A stretch of DNA of 64,000 nucleotides, from NCBI RefSeq assembly GCF_000744735.1, contig NZ_JQMM01000001.1:2046001-2110000 (forward strand). The letters are read 5' to 3'. The DNA is from Porticoccus hydrocarbonoclasticus MCTG13d. Its GTDB lineage: Bacteria; Pseudomonadota; Gammaproteobacteria; Pseudomonadales; Porticoccaceae. Under the pieces are notes generated by a model that was not told the DNA's origin, searched no databases, and saw only the letters and a list, made by a program, of their open reading frames with translations. The first letter of the stretch is position 1; each line of letters begins with the position of its first letter. Position numbers and translations under genes: made by a program. This document shows, piece by piece, positions 8,415 to 13,459 of this stretch.

Positions 8415-8813
8415 ATGAAATACTGTCTGCTCGCACTAGGGCTCTTAATCACTCCACTTCTCTATGCCTCACCCGATAAAATCGCTGAAAACTGCTCTGA
8501 ATGGCTAGACGCCCGCAAGCAGAATAGCCACGGTCCGTCTCTCAACTGGTTACAGGGTTTTGTGGCGGGTTATAACGAATACAAATATGCAGGAAAACAC
8601 CCTCAGGGGGTATTGGGCACAAAAAAGGGTAGCGAGGTGGCTGAATGGATGGACAGCTACTGCCAGAAAAATATCAACAGCAACCCGAGAGCGGCGATCG
8701 AATCAATCATCGAAACGCGTCAACATGTCAAAAAAGGGTGTCCTGTCAGGAAGCAAAGTGGACGACCCTGTATACCCGCCGAGGAAGTAAAACAGCCTGA
8801 GCTCAACCAGTAA
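8415..8813 (+). CDS. Small secreted protein with conserved cysteines, unknown function
   Basis: A 132-residue protein with a clear Sec signal peptide (MKYCLLALGLLITPLLYA, cleavage near residue 18) and a mature part containing four cysteines, NWLQGFVAGYNEYKYAG and WMDSYCQKN. The pattern of a Cys near the mature start, a NWLxGFVxGYN segment and WMDxYC resembles small periplasmic proteins of the HdeA or Rap1a/Tai immunity type, but I cannot assign it to either. The ATG has TAAGGAA seven bases upstream. It is isolated: trmA ends 152 bases before it, and a strong terminator follows. Likely a periplasmic disulfide-bonded protein. Confidence 0.75.
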   Translation: MKYCLLALGLLITPLLYASPDKIAENCSEWLDARKQNSHGPSLNWLQGFVAGYNEYKYAGKHPQGVLGTKKGSEVAEWMDSYCQKNINSNPRAAIESIIETRQHVKKGCPVRKQSGRPCIPAEEVKQPELNQ

Positions 8814-8929
8814 AACTGGAGCGGCGACGGATGATAACAGCTCAATTGATTGGTAGCGGCTGAGATTATAGACACACTACCGAAAGTAGAGAAAAAGATA
8901 AGTAGAGGTATCTGAGAAGAGGTAAAAAA

Positions 8930-8984
8930 AGCAGGTCTGTTTTGGTACCGGAACTAACCGGCTGTGCGCCAGAACAGACCTGCT
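8930..8984. terminator. Bidirectional intrinsic terminator
   Basis: AGCAGGTCTGTT (8930-8941) and AACAGACCTGCT (8973-8984) form a perfect 12-bp stem, preceded by seven A and followed by ATTTTTAATT, so it can work on both strands. The 31-base loop holds a small CCGG/CCGG sub-stem. It sits between the convergent secreted-protein and lipoprotein genes. Confidence 0.8.
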
Positions 8985-8992
8985 ATTTTTAA

Positions 8993-9310
8993 TTATTGCT
9001 GATTGTTCAACCAGATGGAGTGCTCAACACTGCCTTCCACCATGCCTTCAGGCAGAATCTTTTCCTTGGGAAGCGGAACCGCTTCTTCAGCAGCTTTCTT
9101 TCTTGCTTCTTCATTAGCAATTCTTGCTTCTTCAATTGCTTTTAACTCTTCTTCTTTGGCCTTGGCTTCTGCTGCGGCTTTTTCTTCAGGGGACAACGCT
9201 GCTTCTGCTTCTGCTGCAGCCTGCTCTTCGCTAGTACCGTTGTCAGAACCGCCACAAGCAGCCAGACCCAAGATTAATACCGAAATACCAAGTAACTTTA
9301 CAAAATTCAT
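8993..9310 (-). CDS. Small Ala/Glu-rich lipoprotein
   Basis: A 105-residue protein starting at the ATG 9310, with GGGAGT five bases upstream; the frame continues to 9502 but that extension is not plausible. It has a lipoprotein signal ending in LGLAAC|GGSD (lipobox cysteine near residue 20), so it should be lipidated and held in the outer or inner membrane. The mature part is a low-complexity, strongly charged helix of EEQAAAEAEAAL and AKAKEEELKAIEEAR type repeats, probably a single coiled coil, then a short PLPKEKILPEGM tail. Such helices occur in Lpp-like and TolA-like periplasmic proteins, but no family is identifiable. Confidence 0.75.
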   Translation of the reverse strand: MNFVKLLGISVLILGLAACGGSDNGTSEEQAAAEAEAALSPEEKAAAEAKAKEEELKAIEEARIANEEARKKAAEEAVPLPKEKILPEGMVEGSVEHSIWLNNQQ

Positions 9311-9347
9311 ATCGACTCCCTCTGGGTATTGAAAAAAACGGGCAAAT

Positions 9348-9550
9348 CTGCCTGAGGATAGGCAGTCTAATGGGCTGCTCAACAAAAATCTAGGCCTACG
9401 GACCCCTCGGGGGCACTGATTGTTGATAATGGTGCCATGCGGACCATTTTCCAGTGGCAAATACTGGTGGATCCAATTAGGGAGTAGGCTTTTTACCGCC
9501 ACTACCGCTGTTCACGAGATTTGCACTTCTGGCAAATCTCGTGTTTTATT
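9348..9550 (+). ncRNA. Candidate structured RNA or leader ending in an intrinsic terminator
   Basis: No plus-strand gene precedes this segment, yet it ends in a textbook terminator. By hand-pairing I find: hairpin CTGCCT/AGGCAG (9348-9353, 9360-9365, loop GAGGAT); closing helix AGGCCTAC/GTAGGCTT (9392-9399 with 9484-9491, one G-U); inside it GGCAC/GTGCC (9412-9416, 9432-9436) and an 11-pair hairpin 9441-9455 with 9463-9474 containing a UUUU bulge; then the terminator. A TCTAAT -10-like hexamer at 9366-9371 lacks a good -35. It may be an independent small RNA or an attenuator leader of the membrane-protein gene at 9634. The fold is inferred, not computed; no known RNA family is recognised. Confidence 0.4.
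9513..9550 (+). terminator. Strong intrinsic terminator, plus strand
   Basis: CACGAGATTTGC (9513-9524) and GCAAATCTCGTG (9532-9543) form a perfect 12-bp stem with a 7-base loop, followed by TTTTATT. The T-tract is only on the plus strand, so it terminates rightward transcription about 85 bases before the gene at 9634. Confidence 0.85.
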
Positions 9551-9633
9551 GCGGCTGTTTTACCGGGAAAGCCTATTCAACCCGTTTAGAATCCATTCTA
9601 TATAACCAATTTTCTGGATAGTTAGTCACGCTT

Positions 9634-9993
9634 ATGCAGCCCATCAAAGCATCTCTCATCGGACTGGCAACCTTCTTTATCTTTTACCTGTCCATGCTTA
9701 GCATACAACTGCCATGGATGTTGGCAGCGGGTATTATCGGTTTGTTGACAAATACATTCCTTTCCGGGTTTAGCGCTCTGTATCACCTGCGAGATGGCAT
9801 GCTGACGGCCCTCGCCTATAGTGCGCCAATGGCCGTTTTTTCAGCTCTGACAGTGGGTGATCTGGTGCTACACGGCAAAAGCGGACCTTTCATTTTCTGG
9901 TGTACAGCCGCATTCATTACCCTCTGCGCAGGTTTTTTGGGCGTTGCTGCCATTTATCTGTTTCGTATGGCCCGCTCTGGAAACAAACAATAG
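9634..9993 (+). CDS. Small integral membrane protein, unknown function
   Basis: A 119-residue protein made almost entirely of four hydrophobic helices (about 7-25, 28-48, 57-76 and 85-112), with a short basic tail (RMARSGNKQ). Composition is typical of a real membrane protein: Gly/Ala/Phe-rich, few charges, one LYHLRDG loop. The ATG at 9634 has only a weak ribosome binding site. It lies just after the structured segment and terminator at 9348-9550, so its expression may depend on read-through. A second membrane protein follows after 69 bases. I do not recognise a family. Confidence 0.65.
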   Translation: MQPIKASLIGLATFFIFYLSMLSIQLPWMLAAGIIGLLTNTFLSGFSALYHLRDGMLTALAYSAPMAVFSALTVGDLVLHGKSGPFIFWCTAAFITLCAGFLGVAAIYLFRMARSGNKQ

Positions 9994-10062
9994 TATGGTC
10001 GATATTCCTATCCCAGCAATGACGTCAGGACTTCATTTCCATGTCCCACCGGAGAAGATGCG

Positions 10063-10467
10063 GTGAATGATATCGTGATAAAGAAACCGGCAGTTTACTC
10101 CCCTCTGCAGATAGGATTAGGATCATTTTTCGGTGGACCCATCGCCATGACGTATTTTTTGTGGGACAACTTTCGCACCCTGGATAAGATGCCGGCCGCC
10201 AGAAATACACTGGCGTTTGGTTTTTTATTTATCGTGGCATTACTGGTTTTCACGCCGATGCTGCCCGGTGAGCTGCCAGCTATCGCAGTCCAGTTCATCT
10301 ACTCACTGGTGGCATTGCAAATGGCCGTTACCTGGCAACTGCGAAAGGACGCTATAACACACTCCATTCGTTACTGTTTTCATTCAAACTGGCGCGTACT
10401 GTTATTCTGTATACCTTTCTATTTCACATGGCTCGGCGTGTGCCTGTTGGCTGCCAAAATAAGCTGA
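10063..10467 (+). CDS. Small integral membrane protein, unknown function
   Basis: A 134-residue protein with about four hydrophobic segments and a soluble N-terminus (MNDIVIKKPAVYSPLQIGLG). Features are GSFFGGPIAMTYFLWDNFRTL near residues 21-40, a central helix pair, and the tail FYFTWLGVCLLAAKIS. The N-terminal GGPIA...W.N pattern is seen in short bacterial proteins of unknown function that I cannot name. Translation starts at GTG 10063 with GGAGAAG eight bases upstream. It is probably co-transcribed with the membrane-protein gene before it and the DUF1330 gene 41 bases after it. Confidence 0.65.
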   Translation: MNDIVIKKPAVYSPLQIGLGSFFGGPIAMTYFLWDNFRTLDKMPAARNTLAFGFLFIVALLVFTPMLPGELPAIAVQFIYSLVALQMAVTWQLRKDAITHSIRYCFHSNWRVLLFCIPFYFTWLGVCLLAAKIS

Positions 10468-10508
10468 AAAGAACCGTCAAAACACCAGACAATATCGGAG
10501 TATGAATT

Positions 10509-10835
10509 ATGGCTGTTTATTTAATCGCTGATGTCACTGTGACCGATGAAGCATGGATAGCGGAATACGCCACCAACGTGCACGACATCGCCCACAAACA
10601 CGGCGGCAAGTACCTATCCCGTAGTGCCAACATCAGTACCGTTGAGGGAGAACCGTGCAAAGCGGACATGATCGCCCTGGTTGAGTTCCCTGATATGGCT
10701 GCTTTACACGCGTTTATCAATGATCCCGAATACAAGGCATTCCGGGAGTCAAGAATAAAAGGCAGTATCAGCAATTTGCATGTGATCGATGACTCTGACG
10801 CGGCAAAAACCATTCCCTATTTGCCAAAAGGCTAA
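10509..10835 (+). CDS. DUF1330 domain-containing protein
   Basis: A 108-residue soluble protein of the DUF1330 group, which has a ferredoxin-like alpha/beta barrel fold related to dimeric monooxygenase-like proteins. Typical segments are MAVYLIADVTVTDEAWIAEY, a GGKYLSRS strand, and ALVEFPDMAALHAFINDPEY, the region most conserved in the family. The ATG at 10509 has CGGAG eight bases upstream; an out-of-frame ATG at 10502 can be ignored. No catalytic activity is established for the family. It closes a possible three-gene unit with the two small membrane proteins upstream. Confidence 0.88.
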   Translation: MAVYLIADVTVTDEAWIAEYATNVHDIAHKHGGKYLSRSANISTVEGEPCKADMIALVEFPDMAALHAFINDPEYKAFRESRIKGSISNLHVIDDSDAAKTIPYLPKG

Positions 10836-10909
10836 TCATTCAGCCCACTCGCCCGGAACAGGCTACTCCGTATCTGCCAGCATCCGCAACCTGTCGGGTT
10901 TGCAGCGTC

Positions 10910-11104
10910 TCAGCCAGGCTGCTGGCTTGATACCTGCTTTAGGTCATCATTTTTTGACGGCTTCTGTGATTCGACAGCGTTTGAAACTGTGGCAGGTTGA
11001 CCATCGGATTGGGGGATAATTCGACACACAGGCCAATTTTGCTGCTTCAGACCCTGCTGGATCGTTCTGTAAGACAACGGACGTTTCTCATAAAATTCAC
11101 TCAT
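10910..11104 (-). CDS. Possible small protein, unknown
   Basis: A 64-residue frame beginning MSEFYEKRPLSYRTIQQGLK. The ATG at 11104 is preceded nine bases upstream by AAGGAG, a good ribosome binding site, and the first 30 residues look like a real soluble protein (QQNWPVCRIIPQ). The second half is low in hydrophobics and rich in Ser, Gln and Lys. It may be a genuine small protein, or the intact start of a gene whose remainder has decayed. No family recognised. Confidence 0.3.
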   Translation of the reverse strand: MSEFYEKRPLSYRTIQQGLKQQNWPVCRIIPQSDGQPATVSNAVESQKPSKNDDLKQVSSQQPG

Positions 11105-11403
11105 AACCTAAAACTCCTTTTCAAATCTGACCTAGCCGAAGAGGATGGCAAAATAACGAAACTCAATGGTATGAAGAGCTTCGCCACAGTTCTGATAACT
11201 GGCGCACAAAATTCTCTTTAAAAAGTATAGGTCTTCCCTTGTTGCAGGCTTATTTCATTTTGATTTTGATTCCAGGCGGGAGCTTATCACCCAAATGACC
11301 TCCAAAATCTCAAGCAGAAACTCCTGCTCCTAGCTGATATCACCGACGAGCACAATATGCATTCATTCCCAATGTGGATTGCAACAACGCAGCTCGGGGA
11401 ATA

Positions 11404-11423
11404 TAAGGGCTTTTTTGCCCCTA
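11404..11423 (-). terminator. Possible terminator of the rmuC-DUF2489 unit
   Basis: On the minus strand TAGGGGC-AAAAAA-GCCCTTA forms a 7-bp stem with one mismatch, followed by TATT. It lies 45 bases beyond the DUF2489 stop. A short stem and weak T-tract limit confidence. Confidence 0.4.
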
Positions 11424-11467
11424 TACAAATGACATTCATGTAAAAACCAGGAAATGGCGCCCGACGG

Positions 11468-11968
11468 CTAATGGCGGCCAACCGGATAGAATAACGGTTC
11501 TGCACCTTGCTCGGACTGAGGAGGTTTCTGCAACACCCTGCTGGCAGCATTCACCGCGAACTCCCGGTACTTTTTCTCAATGTCTTCCCGTTCGCTGTCA
11601 TAGCGCAGTTTGTCGCGGGTACTGAGTTTCTGCCATTCATCCAGAATCGGGATGTGGGCTGTAGCCTCCGTCAATTGAAAAAATACCTGATAATGCTCCC
11701 GCTCGTGCTCGGGAAGATCCAATTGCGCAGCCATCATACTGATGCGAATGGCCCCTTCTGTGAGCGTGACTTGATCAGCCACAATGGCCGAGGCAATCAC
11801 ATGTATACTCTTGCGGTAGTGGGCTTTACGATCCTCCTGCTCTACTGCCAGCGCCTCTTCCCTGGCGTTCCGTGTATTTTTCAGCTTACGCAGTTGCAGG
11901 TAAAGGTATAAGGCATAGCCACTCAAGCCGATTAAAACAACCAGTGCCAGACTCGTGATCAGTGTCAT
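11468..11968 (-). CDS. DUF2489 domain-containing membrane-anchored protein
   Basis: A 166-residue protein with one N-terminal membrane helix (about residues 4-25, LALVVLIGLSGYALYLYL) and a cytoplasmic helical domain. The domain holds the DUF2489 hallmark RKSIHVIASAIVADQVTLTEGAIRISMMA around 54-80, then a TEATAHIPILDEWQKLS segment. GGAG lies six bases before the ATG at 11968. It follows rmuC on the same strand after 68 bases, so the two are likely co-transcribed. The family has no known function; I infer at most an inner-membrane location. Confidence 0.85.
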   Translation of the reverse strand: MTLITSLALVVLIGLSGYALYLYLQLRKLKNTRNAREEALAVEQEDRKAHYRKSIHVIASAIVADQVTLTEGAIRISMMAAQLDLPEHEREHYQVFFQLTEATAHIPILDEWQKLSTRDKLRYDSEREDIEKKYREFAVNAASRVLQKPPQSEQGAEPLFYPVGRH

Positions 11969-12036
11969 TACATACTCCTCTGAAAGATGTCCGACCAGAT
12001 ACCGGTTCCCGATCGGCCTGTACCGCTAACGGGCAA

Positions 12037-13374
12037 TTATTCCTGCTGATGAAGGCTGGTCCGCAATGAAGCATCATCCTGCTCAGTAGCTTCCTCGACC
12101 AGATTATCGGGTAGTGAACGCTTGGTACGGGCACCCAGTTTTTTGATGTCTTCAAATTTTTTGATCAGGTTGCCTCGGCCATCGACGAGGCGTTTACGGG
12201 TTTGTTGCCAGGCCTCCTGACTCCTGTCGATGTGCCGACCCAGGTCGTCCAGGGACTCCACAACCAGCACCAATTGGTCATACAGTTTGCCCGCTTCAGC
12301 AGCAATCTGCTGGGCGTTGCGGTTCTGGTCTTCATAACGCCAGATATTGTGGATCGTTCGCAAGGTTGCCAGCAGGGTGGAGGGACTCACCAGAATAATG
12401 CCCTTGTCATAGGCATCCCGGAAAAGTGTATGGTCATGCTCCAGCGCCAGCATAAAGGCGGCCTCCACAGGCACGAAAATCAGCACAAAGTCCAGACTAT
12501 TCACACCTTCGAGTTGCTCGTACGCTTTGCGACTCAGTCCATTAATGTGGGCGCGCATGGAAAGAATATGCTGTTTCAGGAAGCGCTGTTTCTCGTCGGG
12601 CAATTCTGCGCGGCAATAGCGTTCGTAGTCCGTTAATGACACTTTCGCATCCACCACAATGTCCCGCTGGTCCGGCAGGTGAATAATGACATCAGGGTTT
12701 CGACGATCGCCCTCCTCGTTCTTTAGAGCCACCTGGGTTTCATATTCACGCCCCTTGGTCAGCCCGGACTGTTCCAGAATCCGCTCCAGAATAACCTCAC
12801 CCCAGTTGCCCTGGAACTTGCTCTCACCCTTCAATGCATTGGCCAGCAAAACGGCGTCTTCCCCAACCTTCTGGGCCTGTTTCTGCAGCTCTACGATCTG
12901 ACCCACCAGTTTGTTGCGCTCGGCGTTTTCCTTGTCATAGGCATCCTCAACTTTCTTTCGGAAATCGTGGATCTCCTTTCTCAGCGGATCAATACTGCTG
13001 TTGAGTGTCCGACTGCTCTGCTCTGAAAATTTTTGCTGTTTTGCATCAAAGATGCGATTGGCAAGGTTTTCGAACTCCTGAACTAGGGACTCACGGGCCT
13101 GCCTGAGCAACTGCAATTGCTCTTCGTAACGGGTCCGCTCACCTTCGAGACGGGCCTCGAGTGAGGCTTTGTCACGGTTGAGCGCACCAAGCTCTGTCTC
13201 GCGCTGATGAAGTCTGTTGCCTTGGTTTTCCAGCTCTTCTGACAAACGGGAAATGGTCACATCGGACACTGCACGCTGTTTTTCAGACAGCTGGCGGGTC
13301 AGCAGAGAAGTCAGCAGCACGCCGGCAACAAAGCCAGCTGCGATCAATAAAAACGTATTCAGGGTCAGAAGCAT
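12037..13374 (-). CDS. rmuC: DNA recombination protein RmuC
   Basis: RmuC-family protein, implicated in limiting inversions at short repeats in E. coli and carrying a PD-(D/E)XK-like nuclease fold. The order is: N-terminal membrane helix (about 4-25), long coiled coil (roughly 35-190), then the RmuC domain with KFQGNWGEVILERILEQSGL, a NPDVIIHLPDQRDIVVDAKVSL core whose Asp and DAK fit the nuclease motif, and SPSTLLATLRTIHNIWRYE. The frame opens at 13410, but MLLTLNTFLLIAAG from 13374 gives the usual N-terminus and length (445 residues). It is divergent from the AddB-like gene; the 85-base gap carries both promoters and a LexA-like box. Confidence 0.93.
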   Translation of the reverse strand: MLLTLNTFLLIAAGFVAGVLLTSLLTRQLSEKQRAVSDVTISRLSEELENQGNRLHQRETELGALNRDKASLEARLEGERTRYEEQLQLLRQARESLVQEFENLANRIFDAKQQKFSEQSSRTLNSSIDPLRKEIHDFRKKVEDAYDKENAERNKLVGQIVELQKQAQKVGEDAVLLANALKGESKFQGNWGEVILERILEQSGLTKGREYETQVALKNEEGDRRNPDVIIHLPDQRDIVVDAKVSLTDYERYCRAELPDEKQRFLKQHILSMRAHINGLSRKAYEQLEGVNSLDFVLIFVPVEAAFMLALEHDHTLFRDAYDKGIILVSPSTLLATLRTIHNIWRYEDQNRNAQQIAAEAGKLYDQLVLVVESLDDLGRHIDRSQEAWQQTRKRLVDGRGNLIKKFEDIKKLGARTKRSLPDNLVEEATEQDDASLRTSLHQQE

Positions 13375-13427
13375 GGTGTTTCCCGGGTACAAAAATTTTA
13401 GTGCTGGCAAACAACACCATCACGGTA

Positions 13428-13443
13428 CTGTTTTGGTAAACAT
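13428..13443 (+). promoter_or_regulatory. Possible LexA (SOS) box upstream of the AddB-like gene
   Basis: CTGT-N8-ACAT matches 7 of 8 core positions of the gammaproteobacterial CTGT-N8-ACAG SOS box, with the favoured TA before it. It lies 17 bases upstream of the AddB-like start and also upstream of rmuC on the other strand. One core mismatch makes it a candidate only. Confidence 0.35.
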
Positions 13444-13459
13444 TGAGGGTTGTGCGATC

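Larger units (their letters stand above)
10836..11467. other. Gene-poor interval of about 630 bases
   Basis: Apart from one possible small reverse-strand frame (10910-11104) and a terminator-like hairpin (11404-11423), I see no gene. Open frames such as 10997-11221 have no ribosome binding site and no recognisable sequence. The composition is more AT-rich than in flanking genes. It could hold decayed sequence from a lost gene. Confidence 0.5.

Noticed and set aside
9348-9550. Identification of the structured segment as 6S RNA, 4.5S RNA, tmRNA or RNase P RNA
   Set aside because: The conserved sequences and neighbours expected for each are absent, and the fold I can draw differs from all of them.
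13217-13459. N-terminal extension of the AddB-like frame into rmuC
   Set aside because: The added residues are the complement of rmuC coding sequence and do not resemble a protein; the start at 13460 has a ribosome binding site and gives the usual length.
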